DNA of 64,000 nt from Rhizomicrobium sp040255825. GTDB taxonomy: Bacteria; Pseudomonadota; Alphaproteobacteria; Micropepsales; Micropepsaceae. Positions 32,464-40,514 of this stretch are shown in pieces. The stretch's first letter is position 1. Each line of letters begins with the position of its first letter. A model generated the notes under the pieces. It did not search any database and was not told the DNA's origin. It saw only the letters and a program-made list of their open reading frames with translations. The stretch spans positions 1-64,000 of the forward strand of contig JBDZVS010000007.1 in assembly GCA_040255825.1 (NCBI GenBank). The letters run 5' to 3'. A program made the translations under genes and the position numbers.

Positions 32464-32910
32464 ATGACCAAAGCAAAATCCGCCGGCGAAAAGGCCACCG
32501 CCGACTCCACTCTGGAAAACGGCGCCGCGGCGCTGAAGGCCGGCTTCGAAAAGGCCCTGAAGAACTACGACGCCGTCCTGGGTTACGGGAAGGAAACCGC
32601 CGAGGCGTGCATGACATCCGCGACCGTCGCCGGCAAGGGCATTGAGAGCCTGAACAACGAGCTTTATTCCTATTCCCGCCGGTCGGTCGATGACACGGTC
32701 GCTGCGGCCAAGGCCGTGATGGGCTCCAAGTCGGTGCATGAAGCGTTTGAGTTCCAGACCGATTTCGCCAAATCGGCGTTCGAGGCCTATGTCGGCGAGC
32801 TGAGCAAGGTCAGCGAGATGGTGACGGAGGCCACCAGAGAAACCTATGCCCCGTTGAAGGGCCGCATCCAGGCTTGGCTTGACGTCGTTCAGATCGCCCG
32901 CGCCGGCTGA
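32464..32910 (+). CDS. Phasin family protein
   Basis: Phasins coat polyhydroxyalkanoate granules. From ATG 32464, with AAAGGA upstream, the 148-residue product is almost fully helical and charged. It has the Phasin_2-type pattern ALKAGFEKALKNYDAVLGYGKE, then NNELYSYSRRSVDDTVAAAK and VHEAFEFQTDFAKSAFEAYVGE. No cysteine cluster, signal or membrane segment is present beyond one cysteine. The operator-promoter arrangement upstream supports PHA-linked regulation. A terminator follows. Confidence 0.88.
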   Translation: MTKAKSAGEKATADSTLENGAAALKAGFEKALKNYDAVLGYGKETAEACMTSATVAGKGIESLNNELYSYSRRSVDDTVAAAKAVMGSKSVHEAFEFQTDFAKSAFEAYVGELSKVSEMVTEATRETYAPLKGRIQAWLDVVQIARAG

Positions 32911-32938
32911 TTTCGCACCGCACAGCGATCATCTTTTC

Positions 32939-32979
32939 AAAGGGTCCGGGCCGCGGGGCTTGGACCCTTTTGTGTTTTT
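32939..32979 (+). terminator. Rho-independent terminator after the phasin gene
   Basis: AAAGGGTCC (32939-32947) pairs with GGACCCTTT (32962-32970), a 9-bp perfect stem; inside it GGGCC/GGGGC partly pair. TTTTGTGTTTTT provides the T-rich tail. Confidence 0.8.
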
Positions 32980-33118
32980 CTTGCCTTGAAACCGCCCAAT
33001 CGCATCCACACATCTCGACTTCGCGGGACCTTCGTCAACCCTCTTCAAAGACCCCCGTTCTGGTTTAGGATGGAAGGCGGCGGTTGGCCGATTTGAAGGA
33101 TGGTTGTGGAATCGGATC

Positions 33119-33463
33119 ATGAGGGATTCCGGCGACGGCAATGACGATCTGGGCAGGAACGGCGGCAATGCCGGCACCGGCATCGTCACCAAGACGCGCC
33201 CGAAGACCAAGAAGCCCAGCCTCTACAAGGTTTTGCTTCTGAACGACGACTACACGCCGATGGAATTCGTCGTTCACATCCTTGAGAAGATCTTCGGCAA
33301 GAACCGCGAGGACGCGGTGGACGTCATGCTGCATGTCCACCGTCACGGGGTGGGCGTTTGCGGCGTCTTCACCTACGAGGTGGCGGAAACCAAGGTCGCC
33401 CAGGTGATTGAGGTCGCCAGACGGCACCAGCATCCGTTACAGTGTACAATGGAAAAGGAGTAG
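33119..33463 (+). CDS. clpS: ATP-dependent Clp protease adaptor ClpS
   Basis: ClpS delivers N-degron substrates to ClpAP. From ATG 33119 the 114-residue product has a flexible polar N-terminus and the core YKVLLLNDDYTPMEFVVHIL, with the conserved N-D-D-Y-T-P-M motif, and HVHRHGVGVCGVFTYEVAETK, which contains the substrate pocket residues. TTG 33104 is an alternative start with a closer GAAGGA. clpA follows 6 bases later. Confidence 0.95.
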   Translation: MRDSGDGNDDLGRNGGNAGTGIVTKTRPKTKKPSLYKVLLLNDDYTPMEFVVHILEKIFGKNREDAVDVMLHVHRHGVGVCGVFTYEVAETKVAQVIEVARRHQHPLQCTMEKE

Positions 33464-33469
33464 CGTGGC

Positions 33470-35794
33470 ATGCCTTCACTTTCGCGGAGTTTGGAACAGG
33501 CACTGCATCACGCCATCAAGCTCGCAAGTGAACGGCATCATGAATATGCCACACTCGAGCATCTTCTCCTCGCCCTGATCGACGATACCGACGCCAGCCA
33601 GGTGATGAAGGCGTGCAATGTCGACATGGACGTGTTGCGCCGTTCCGTCCAGAAATATGTCGATGACGACCTCGCCACGCTGGTGATCGAGGATGGCGAC
33701 GAGGCCAAGCCCACTACCGGCTTCCAGCGGGTGGTGCAGCGCGCCGTGCTGCATGTGCAGAATTCCGGCCGCGACGAGGTGACCGGCGCCAATGTCCTGG
33801 TCGCCCTGTTCACCGAGCGCGAGAGCCATGCCGTTTATTTCCTGCAGGAGCAGAATATGAACCGGCTGGATGCGGTGAGCTATATCAGCCACGGCATCGC
33901 CAAGCGGCCCGGCATGAGCCAGGCCAAGCCCGCCCGTGGCACCGAAGAGGATGATGAAGGCGAGAAGCAGCCCAAGCAGGGCACGGATGCGCTGGAAGCC
34001 TATTGCGTCAACCTGAACGAAAAAGCCAAGTCTGGCCGCGTCGATCCGCTGATCGGGCGTGGGCCCGAAGTGGAACGCACCATCCAGATCCTCTGCCGCC
34101 GGCAGAAGAACAATCCCCTGTTCGTGGGCGATCCGGGGGTGGGCAAGACCGCCATTGCCGAGGGCCTGGCGCGCAAGATCATTCGCGGCGAGGTGCCCGA
34201 TGTCCTGAAGGACGCCACCATCTATGCGCTGGACATGGGTTCATTAATCGCCGGCACGCGCTATCGCGGGGATTTCGAGGAGCGGCTCAAGACGGTCGTG
34301 AAGGAGCTCGAGAATCTCAAAGGCGCCATCCTGTTCATCGATGAAATTCATACGGTGATCGGTGCGGGCGCGACCAGCGGCGGCGCCATGGATGCCTCCA
34401 ACCTGCTCAAGCCGGCGCTGGCGGCGGGCACGCTGCGCTGCATCGGTTCGACCACCTACAAGGAATACCGCCAGTATTTCGAGAAGGACCGCGCCCTGGT
34501 GCGCCGCTTCCAGAAGATCGACGTGGCCGAACCCTCGGCCGAGGACAGCGTGAAGATCCTGATGGGGATCAAGAGCTATTTCGAGAGCTATCACAAGATC
34601 CGCTATACCGCCGATGCGGTGCGCGCGGCGGTGGAACTGTCGGCCAAGTACATCAATGACCGCAAGCTGCCGGACAAGGCGATCGACGTGATCGATGAGC
34701 TGGGCGCCAGCCAGATGCTGCTGCCGGAAAGCCGCCGCAAGAAGGTGCTGGGCGTCAGAGATGTGGAGGAGATCATCGCCAAGATCGCCCGCATCCCCTC
34801 CAAGTCGGTCAGCAAGTCCGATACGGAGGCGTTGAAATCCCTGGAAAGCGACCTCAAGCGCGTGGTCTATGGCCAGGACGAGGCAATTCACGCCCTGACT
34901 TCGGCCATCAAGCTGGCGCGCGCGGGCCTGCGCCAGCCGGAAAAGCCGATCGGTTCCTATCTGTTCAGCGGTCCGACCGGCGTCGGCAAGACTGAGGTGG
35001 CCAAACAGCTTGCCTCGATCATGGGAGTGGAGTTCCTGCGCTTCGACATGTCGGAGTATATGGAACGCCACACCGTCAGCCGCCTGATCGGCGCGCCGCC
35101 AGGCTATGTCGGTTTCGACCAGGGCGGCCTTTTGACCGATGGCGTCGACCAGCACCCCCATTGCGTGCTGCTGCTGGATGAGATCGAAAAGGCCCACCAG
35201 GACCTGTTCAACATCCTGTTGCAGGTGATGGATCACGGCAAACTGACCGACCATAACGGCAAGAAGATCGACTTCCGCAACGTGATCCTGATCATGACCA
35301 CCAACGCGGGCGCCTCGGACGCCGCCAAGGAAGCCATCGGCTTTGGCCGCGGCAAGCGGGAAGGCGAGGATGAAGAGGCGATCAAGAAGCTGTTCACGCC
35401 GGAATTCCGCAACCGGCTGGATGCGGTCATTTCCTTCGCCCCGCTGTCGCGCGGCACCATCGACCGGGTGGTGGAGAAGTTCGTGCTGGAGCTGGAAACC
35501 CAGCTTGCCGACCGCGATGTGACCTTCGAGCTGACCCCCGAAGCCACGCGCTGGCTGGGCGCAAAGGGCTATGACGACTCGTTCGGCGCGCGCCCGCTGG
35601 CCCGGGTGATCCAGGACAACATCAAGAAACCGCTGGCCGACGAGATCCTGTTCGGCAAGCTCAAGGGCGGCGGCACGGTGCGCGTGCTGCTGGACCGCGA
35701 ACAGGACAGGCTGGCGTTCGAATTCATTCCCGCGGCAGAGGCAAGGCCTCGCGCGCCGCGCGGCCGTCAAAAAAAGGAAGATGTGAGCAAGTAA
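33470..35794 (+). CDS. clpA: ATP-dependent Clp protease ATP-binding subunit ClpA
   Basis: ClpA unfolds substrates and feeds them to ClpP. The 774-residue product has the N-terminal repeat domain that binds ClpS, AAA domain 1 with Walker A GDPGVGKT (220-227) and ILFIDEIHT, and AAA domain 2 with GPTGVGKT (501-508) and VLLLDEIEKAH. The ClpP-binding loop I623-G-F is in EAIGFGRGKREGED. No ClpB-type middle domain is present. It is coupled to clpS, and the C-terminal tail is arginine- and lysine-rich. Confidence 0.97.
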   Translation: MPSLSRSLEQALHHAIKLASERHHEYATLEHLLLALIDDTDASQVMKACNVDMDVLRRSVQKYVDDDLATLVIEDGDEAKPTTGFQRVVQRAVLHVQNSGRDEVTGANVLVALFTERESHAVYFLQEQNMNRLDAVSYISHGIAKRPGMSQAKPARGTEEDDEGEKQPKQGTDALEAYCVNLNEKAKSGRVDPLIGRGPEVERTIQILCRRQKNNPLFVGDPGVGKTAIAEGLARKIIRGEVPDVLKDATIYALDMGSLIAGTRYRGDFEERLKTVVKELENLKGAILFIDEIHTVIGAGATSGGAMDASNLLKPALAAGTLRCIGSTTYKEYRQYFEKDRALVRRFQKIDVAEPSAEDSVKILMGIKSYFESYHKIRYTADAVRAAVELSAKYINDRKLPDKAIDVIDELGASQMLLPESRRKKVLGVRDVEEIIAKIARIPSKSVSKSDTEALKSLESDLKRVVYGQDEAIHALTSAIKLARAGLRQPEKPIGSYLFSGPTGVGKTEVAKQLASIMGVEFLRFDMSEYMERHTVSRLIGAPPGYVGFDQGGLLTDGVDQHPHCVLLLDEIEKAHQDLFNILLQVMDHGKLTDHNGKKIDFRNVILIMTTNAGASDAAKEAIGFGRGKREGEDEEAIKKLFTPEFRNRLDAVISFAPLSRGTIDRVVEKFVLELETQLADRDVTFELTPEATRWLGAKGYDDSFGARPLARVIQDNIKKPLADEILFGKLKGGGTVRVLLDREQDRLAFEFIPAAEARPRAPRGRQKKEDVSK

Positions 35795-35805
35795 GGGAGG
35801 ACGCC

Positions 35806-36186
35806 ATGAGACATCATCCCGCATATTTCGGCGCGGCGGCGTTGCTGCTGGCGACGTCCGCAACAGTGTCGCCCGCCTCGGCCCATCATGGCTGGGCTGG
35901 GCAAGAGGAACAGGTGACGGCGCTGACCGGCACGGTGGTCGAGGGCGTCTCCATGTCCGGCCCGCACGCCACCATGAAGATCAAGTCCGGCAACGATATA
36001 TGGGACCTGACGCTGGCACCGCCCGCGCGCGCCGCCCGTGCCGGCCTGAAAGAAGGTCTCATTCCCGTCGGCGCGACGGTGACGGTGCGCGGCAACCGCA
36101 ACAGCGACCGCGGCCGCCACGAGATGAAGACCATCTATATCAAACAGGGCAACGCCGAGTATCACGTCTATCCCGACCGCGAATAG
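35806..36186 (+). CDS. DUF6152 family secreted protein
   Basis: The 126-residue product has a signal peptide (about 1-27, ending SPASA) directly followed by HHGWAG. A beta-rich domain comes next with TALTGTVVEGVSMSGPHATMKIKSG, quoted in part, and GATVTVRGNRNSDRGRHEMKTIYIK. This is the DUF6152 pattern, an OB-like periplasmic domain whose N-terminal histidines could bind metal. The next gene starts 6 bases later and encodes a membrane protein often found with it, so they are one unit. Confidence 0.72.
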   Translation: MRHHPAYFGAAALLLATSATVSPASAHHGWAGQEEQVTALTGTVVEGVSMSGPHATMKIKSGNDIWDLTLAPPARAARAGLKEGLIPVGATVTVRGNRNSDRGRHEMKTIYIKQGNAEYHVYPDRE

Positions 36187-36192
36187 CCGCGC

Positions 36193-36681
36193 GTGATCGC
36201 CCATTTCCTGATCTGGCTGGAAGCATCGCCGCTGGGCGTCTTCACGCGCTCGCTGGGCGTGTGGAGTTACGGCATCATCAACTTGGTGCACATACTGGGG
36301 ATCGTGATGCTGTTCGGCGCGATCCTGCTTTTGGACCTGCGGTTGCTCGGCCTGTGGCGGTCGGTCCCGCTGGCGGCGCTGTCGCGCCCCACCGTGACGC
36401 TGGCGATGGTCGGCTTTGTCGTCGCCGTCGCCAGCGGCATCCCCATGCTGGCGGTGAAGGCGGGCGACTATTCGGACAACCCGTTCCTGCTGATCAAGTT
36501 TCCTGCCATTGCGCTGGCGCTGGTCAATGTCTGGCTGCTGCATCGCTCCAAAGCCTGGAAGGCGCACCGCGGTCGTGCGCTCGTTCCGCATGAGCGGCGG
36601 CGGCTGGCACTGGGGGCTTCGCTGTCATTGGCCTTCTGGCTGACCGCCATCACCAGCGGCCGCATGATCGGGTACTGGTAG
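36193..36681 (+). CDS. DUF6644-like inner membrane protein
   Basis: The 162-residue product starts with GTG 36193 and has four hydrophobic segments. LVHILGIVMLFGAILLLDLRLLG with its histidine, and SGIPMLAVKAGDYSDNPFLLIK, are typical of DUF6644-type proteins, which resemble small cytochrome-like four-helix membrane proteins. Conserved histidines in helices could hold haem, but that is not shown. Its neighbour is a DUF6152 protein, suggesting a shared envelope or metal-related role. Confidence 0.6.
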   Translation: MIAHFLIWLEASPLGVFTRSLGVWSYGIINLVHILGIVMLFGAILLLDLRLLGLWRSVPLAALSRPTVTLAMVGFVVAVASGIPMLAVKAGDYSDNPFLLIKFPAIALALVNVWLLHRSKAWKAHRGRALVPHERRRLALGASLSLAFWLTAITSGRMIGYW

Positions 36682-36710
36682 GGCGTCCTCCGGCCCGGAT
36701 GTAGCCGCGA

Positions 36711-36724
36711 TGAACGGCCGTTCA
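36711..36724. promoter_or_regulatory. 14-bp perfect palindrome, possible operator
   Basis: TGAACGGCCGTTCA reads the same on both strands. It lies 30 bases after the DUF6644-like gene in a stretch with no annotated gene and has the form of a TetR-type operator. No T-run follows, so a terminator is less likely. Nothing identifies the protein that would bind it. Confidence 0.35.
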
Positions 36725-36777
36725 GGTGAATGGATCGTCAGGGTCCGCGCGAATTGTCGGGGAAATCTGCCCGCGCA

Positions 36778-36810
36778 TGTGCGCTGACGTTTGCCGCGCA
36801 ATCGCGCACA
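36778..36810. other. Inverted repeat upstream of the small ORF
   Basis: TGTGCGC (36778-36784) is the exact complement of GCGCACA (36804-36810) with a 19-base spacer. It may be an operator or a leader hairpin for the 43-residue ORF 58 bases downstream. Chance occurrence in GC-rich DNA is possible. Confidence 0.3.
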
Positions 36811-36867
36811 TCGCCGCGACAGATGCAGGCTTTACTCCGCGGGCATTGACCCCAAGGAGTATTTTCG

Positions 36868-36999
36868 ATGCTTGACCGTCTGACCGTCACCAACCCATAC
36901 GGTGAGAAACTCAGCAACGTCCTGCATTTCACGCTGGCCGCGGCATTCGGGTTGATGAGCCTGCACGCAGCGGTGCATATCCTGACACGCCTGGTCTGA
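36868..36999 (+). CDS. Small predicted single-span membrane protein (43 residues)
   Basis: ATG 36868 has AAGGAG 8 bases ahead and opens a 43-codon frame ending TGA at 36997. The product starts MLDRLTVTNPYGEKLSN and continues with a hydrophobic stretch VLHFTLAAAFGLMSLHAAVHIL, then TRLV. A polar start plus one transmembrane helix with two histidines is what small bioenergetic or regulatory membrane proteins look like. No family is recognised and no promoter is certain. The otherwise unexplained 367-base space supports a real gene. Confidence 0.5.
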   Translation: MLDRLTVTNPYGEKLSNVLHFTLAAAFGLMSLHAAVHILTRLV

Positions 37000-37014
37000 C
37001 AGGGACGGCGCGCT

Positions 37015-37043
37015 CTTCATCCTGCGCTTGTCGAAGGGTGAGG
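37015..37043. repeat. REP-like palindrome
   Basis: CTTCATCCT (37015-37023) and AGGGTGAGG (37035-37043) pair along nine positions with G-T pairs around GCGCTTGTCGA. The sequence resembles the common dispersed element TCATCCT...CTTGTCGAAGGATGA of alphaproteobacterial genomes. It lies just past the end of the minus-strand ABM gene and may help end or stabilise that transcript. Confidence 0.6.
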
Positions 37044-37048
37044 TGGGT

Positions 37049-37339
37049 TTACAGCGCGGCGGTGTAATGCTCCACCGCCGGGGGCGAGGCGAAGTGGGGC
37101 GACAGGATCGCGCGCCATTCCCCGAACGCCTTGGATTCGCGGAAGCCCACCATATGGTCCTCCAGCGTCTCCCATTCCACCAGCAGGATGAAACTGTCCG
37201 GCTTCTCGATGCCGCGATGAAGGTTGGCCCTGCGGCAGCCCTTGGCGCCGCGGATCAGCGGCGCGGCCTGGGCAAAGGCCTTTTCGAAGTCGTCGGCCTG
37301 GCCGGGCTTGATGGCGAAGATGGCGCGTTCGATGATCAC
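37049..37339 (-). CDS. Antibiotic biosynthesis monooxygenase (ABM) domain protein
   Basis: The product, 96 residues from GTG 37339, is a single ABM ferredoxin-like domain: IIERAIFAIKPGQADDFEKAF at the start, then SFILLVEWETLEDHMVGFRES and the C-terminal HFASPPAVEHY. Such proteins dimerise and include haem-degrading and quinone-oxidising enzymes as well as many without known activity. It overlaps the HIT gene by GTGA and is the last gene of a four-gene minus-strand operon. Confidence 0.83.
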   Translation of the reverse strand: MIIERAIFAIKPGQADDFEKAFAQAAPLIRGAKGCRRANLHRGIEKPDSFILLVEWETLEDHMVGFRESKAFGEWRAILSPHFASPPAVEHYTAAL

Positions 37340-37752
37340 AGTTGGCTCCGTATCTTTGCGGCGATGGGTTCGAGCTTGGCGGCGTCTACCATGACCTTGC
37401 CATGCGGCGCCAGCGTAACGCCTTCCCAACGCGGCACGACATGAAAGTGGACATGGAAGATGCTCTGGCCGGCGGCCGCCCGGTTATATTGTTTCAGAAG
37501 GATGCCGTCGGGCGCCAGCGCCTTGTCCACCGCGCGCGCCACGCGCTGCACTGTTGCCATCATCGCCGCCAGCCCTTCGGCTGACAGGTCCAGGATGTCC
37601 TGGGCATCCTCCCTGGGCACCACCAGCACATGGCCTTCCGCCTCCGGCATCACGTCCATGAAGGCGAGGGTTCGGTCATCCTCATAAACCCGCACGCAGG
37701 GGATTTCGCCGCGCAGGATTTTCGCGAAGATGTTGTTCTTGTCGTAAGGCAT
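37336..37752 (-). CDS. HIT family nucleotide hydrolase/transferase
   Basis: Histidine-triad proteins hydrolyse nucleotide-phosphoramidates and similar substrates. The 138-residue product has the N-terminal NIFAKILRGEIPCVRVYEDD and the triad H100-V-H102-F-H104-VV in SIFHVHFHVVPRW, with AFMDVMPEAEGHVLVVPR before it. Length is typical of the HinT branch. It overlaps the ABM gene by 4 bases and lies 52 bases behind the DUF482 gene. Confidence 0.93.
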   Translation of the reverse strand: MPYDKNNIFAKILRGEIPCVRVYEDDRTLAFMDVMPEAEGHVLVVPREDAQDILDLSAEGLAAMMATVQRVARAVDKALAPDGILLKQYNRAAAGQSIFHVHFHVVPRWEGVTLAPHGKVMVDAAKLEPIAAKIRSQL

Positions 37753-37804
37753 TCTTGCTCTCTCAATTCGTCACGCTGGATCATGACGGGTAACACAGGA
37801 GTCG

Positions 37805-39004
37805 TCACGCCTTCTTGAACGGCCCGTGTGCCGCCAGCTCCGCGATATTCTCTTCCACCACCGCCCGCTCCGCGTCCAAAAACCGATCCACTGCCCGCGC
37901 CAGACCCGGATGGGCGATCAGGTGGGCGCTGTAAGTCGGTACCGGCATGTACCCACGCAGCAATTTGTGCTCGCCCTGCGCCCCGGCTTCAACCCTTTTG
38001 AGGCCTCGGGCGATGGCGAAATCGATCGCCTGATAGTAGCAGGTCTCGAAATGCAGGAACGGCACATATTCGCTGCACCCCCAGTTGCGCCCGAACAGCA
38101 CGCCTTCACCGAACAGGTTCAGGGCGCCCGCGATATAATCGCCATCCCGCCTGGCCATCACCAGCAGGGTCTGGTGCGAAAGATCTGCACCAAGCCGCGA
38201 AAAGAACTCCCGCGTCAGGTAGGGCGTGCCCCATTTGCGTCCACCCGTGTCCATGTAGAAATCGAAGAAGCGGTCCCAGTGCGCCTCGGTGATATCGGGC
38301 CCGGTGAGCCAGTCGAATGTAATGCCCGCCTCGCGGACACTGGCGCGCTCCTTCCGCAAATTCTTGCGCTTGGCGGACGACAGTTCGCCGAGGAACCGAT
38401 CGAAGCTGTCATAGCCGCGATTCTCCCAATGGAATTGCTGGCCGGTCCGCAACAGATATCCGGCGTCGCCCGCCAGCTTCCATTCGTGTTCGGTGGGAAA
38501 GGTAATGTGCAGCGACGAGGCTTCGAGTTGCCGCACCGCTCCGGCGGCGGTTTTCAACAGTGCCAGCCGCATCTCGTCATTTGCCGCCAGCAGGCGCGGC
38601 CCCGTCACCGGCGTGAACGGCACGGCGCATTGCAGCTTGGGATAATAATCGCCGCCGGCCCGCTCCAGCGCGTCAGCCCAGGCGTGGTCGAAGACATATT
38701 CGCCATAGGAATGGCTCTTCAGGTACAGCGGCATCAATGCCCCTTCCGGCCTTCGCTCGCTCGAGAGCGAGCTACGGCCACCTCCCCCATCGGGCGCGTT
38801 CGCGCCTGGGGCAGGGCCGCCGTCGATCACCAGATGCGCCGGTTGCCAGCCGGTTTGCGCCGTCGCCGATCCCGACGCTTCCAGGGCATGGAAAAACTCG
38901 AAAGTCGTGAAAGGATGCGGCTCCGCCAGCGCGGCCGGATTGGCCAATGCATTCCAGCATGCCGCCCCGACCTCGGCGGCGCTTGTCACCAGCCGCGCGG
39001 TCAC
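37805..39004 (-). CDS. DUF482 / FemAB-like peptidogalycan biosynthesis (GNAT) protein
   Basis: The 399-residue product from GTG 39004 matches DUF482 over its length: HPFTTFEFFHALEASGSA, LYLKSHSYGEYVFDHAWADA, YYPKLQCAVPFTPVTGPRLL, GTPYLTREFF and GRNWGCSEYVPFLHFETCYYQ. The fold is a double GNAT domain as in FemAB aminoacyltransferases; the substrate is unproven. The start overlaps the ridA stop (GTGA). Between about residues 57 and 89 an inserted segment (PGANAPDGGGGRSSLSSERR) replaces the usual short linker and is encoded by a palindromic element at 38755-38815. Confidence 0.85.
   Translation of the reverse strand: MTARLVTSAAEVGAACWNALANPAALAEPHPFTTFEFFHALEASGSATAQTGWQPAHLVIDGGPAPGANAPDGGGGRSSLSSERRPEGALMPLYLKSHSYGEYVFDHAWADALERAGGDYYPKLQCAVPFTPVTGPRLLAANDEMRLALLKTAAGAVRQLEASSLHITFPTEHEWKLAGDAGYLLRTGQQFHWENRGYDSFDRFLGELSSAKRKNLRKERASVREAGITFDWLTGPDITEAHWDRFFDFYMDTGGRKWGTPYLTREFFSRLGADLSHQTLLVMARRDGDYIAGALNLFGEGVLFGRNWGCSEYVPFLHFETCYYQAIDFAIARGLKRVEAGAQGEHKLLRGYMPVPTYSAHLIAHPGLARAVDRFLDAERAVVEENIAELAAHGPFKKA
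38755..38815. repeat. In-frame double-hairpin palindromic element, copy 1
   Basis: Hairpin one is GCTCGCT-CGAG-AGCGAGC (38755-38772). Hairpin two runs from CCTCCCCCA (38781) through GGCGCG-TT-CGCGCC to TGGGGCAGG (38815). The second hairpin closely matches that of the copy in dgt at 50544-50579. The element lies in the coding part of the DUF482 gene and keeps the frame open. Relative to that gene it is inserted in the reverse orientation. Confidence 0.65.
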
Positions 39005-39462
39005 GAGATCTCGAACACCGCCTCCACTTCGACCGCCACCCCGCGCGGCAGCGAGCCGACACCGACGGCGGCGCGCGCATGCTTGCCGGCGTTGCCGAAC
39101 ACCGCCACCATCAGGTCTGACGCGCCGTTGGCCACTTCCGGCTGCTGGGTGTAACCGGGTACCGCGTTGACGAAAACGCCCAGCTTCAGGCACCGCACGA
39201 CGCGGCTCAGTTCGCCATCCACCGCTGCGTCCAGTTGCGCCAGGATGTTGATCGCGCACTGCCTCGCCGCGGCCTGGCCCTCCTCCAGCGAAAGCCCGTC
39301 ACCGATCCTGCCGATGAATTGCGGCTTGCCGTCTTTCAGCGGAATCTGCCCCGAAATGAATAGCTGGTTGCCGCTGAACGTGTAGGGCACATAGCTCGCC
39401 ACCGGCGCGGGCGGGGTGGGAAGATCGATGCCAAGCTCTTTCAGGCGGTTGATCGCGGACAT
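39001..39462 (-). CDS. RidA/YjgF family protein
   Basis: RidA proteins hydrolyse reactive enamine/imine intermediates. From ATG 39462, with AAAGAGGTTCC upstream, the 153-residue product is of the longer YjgF type: LKELGIDLPTPPAPVASYVPY, then FISGQIPLKDGKPQFIGRIG, INILAQLDAAVDG and the end HARAAVGVGSLPRGVAVEVEA, each quoted within limits. The catalytic-type arginine is in ARAAVGV. It opens the minus-strand operon and is divergent from aguA. Confidence 0.9.
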   Translation of the reverse strand: MSAINRLKELGIDLPTPPAPVASYVPYTFSGNQLFISGQIPLKDGKPQFIGRIGDGLSLEEGQAAARQCAINILAQLDAAVDGELSRVVRCLKLGVFVNAVPGYTQQPEVANGASDLMVAVFGNAGKHARAAVGVGSLPRGVAVEVEAVFEIS

Positions 39463-39526
39463 GTCGGAACCTCTTTCGGGATAAGGGAAGGCTACAGCCT
39501 CGGGCGCGGTCCCGCTATAAGAACCT

Positions 39527-40501
39527 ATGGCCGAATTCCGCATGCCCGCCGAGTGGGAGCCGCACAGCCGCACCTGGATGTGCTGGCCGTGCCGCCCCGG
39601 GGTCTGGGCCGACATGGCGGCGGCAAAAAAAGCTTATGCCGAGGTTGCCCGCGCCATCGCCCGCTTCGAGCCCGTGACGATGGCGGCGAACCCCGCCGAT
39701 GCGGACGAAGCTGCCGAAATGACCGGAGTTGAGATCTTTCCGGTCGCGCTGGACGACAGTTGGGCCCGCGACACCGGCCCAACCTTTGTCAGGGATCGCG
39801 CGGATGACAGGGCCGCGATCCATTGGCGGTTCAATGCGTGGGGCGGCAAATATGCGCCGTTCGACCGGGATGCCCGCTTTGCCGCTCATGTTGCCGCCAG
39901 CGCGAAGGTGCCGGTGCATCCGGCCTCGATCATCTGCGAAGGCGGCGCCATCCACAGCGACGGGCAGGGCACGCTGCTGACCACCGAGCAATGCCTGCTC
40001 AATCCCAACCGCAATCCGGGACTGACCCGCGCGGTCGCCGAGCAGGTGCTTCATTACGCCGTGGGTGCCGCACGCGTGGTCTGGCTGGGCGACGGCTTTT
40101 CCGATACCGAGACCGACGGCCATGTTGACAACATCGCCTGCTTCGCTGCCCCGGGTACCGTCATTCTGGGCGTGCCGGACAGTGCGGACCATCCCGACTG
40201 CCAATCTGTTCGCGTCGCCCGCGCCCGCTTGAAGACGGCGGGACTGGAGGTCATAGAACTGTTGCAGCCCCACAAGGTCCGGCAAGACGCGGCGGGGCGG
40301 CTGCTGCAAACCAGCTATGTGAACTTCTATCTCTGCAATGAGGGCCTGGTGATGCCGTCCTTCGACGATCCGCATGACGGCCGGGCGCGCGATACCCTTG
40401 CGATGGCCTTTCCGGGTCGCGATATAGCGGTGGTGCCGGCGCTCGACATCGTCGCGGGCGGTGGCGGCATCCATTGCATCACCCAGCAGGAACCGGCTTA
40501 A
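39527..40501 (+). CDS. aguA: Agmatine deiminase
   Basis: AguA converts agmatine to N-carbamoylputrescine. The 324-residue product has the guanidine-modifying fold motifs MPAEWEPHSRTWMCWP, DDSWARDTGPTF, ICEGGAIHSDGQGTLLTTE, ETDGHVDN with the catalytic histidine, and GGGGIHCITQQ with the catalytic cysteine (about 317). Length is slightly below the usual 340-370. The next gene, 13 bases away, encodes the following step, so the pair makes putrescine from agmatine. Confidence 0.95.
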   Translation: MAEFRMPAEWEPHSRTWMCWPCRPGVWADMAAAKKAYAEVARAIARFEPVTMAANPADADEAAEMTGVEIFPVALDDSWARDTGPTFVRDRADDRAAIHWRFNAWGGKYAPFDRDARFAAHVAASAKVPVHPASIICEGGAIHSDGQGTLLTTEQCLLNPNRNPGLTRAVAEQVLHYAVGAARVVWLGDGFSDTETDGHVDNIACFAAPGTVILGVPDSADHPDCQSVRVARARLKTAGLEVIELLQPHKVRQDAAGRLLQTSYVNFYLCNEGLVMPSFDDPHDGRARDTLAMAFPGRDIAVVPALDIVAGGGGIHCITQQEPA

Positions 40502-40514
40502 AGGACGGCGGCCC

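Noticed and set aside
34244..35863. 539-residue minus-strand frame opposite clpA
   Set aside because: It mirrors the ClpA codons and shows no protein-like motif or start signal.
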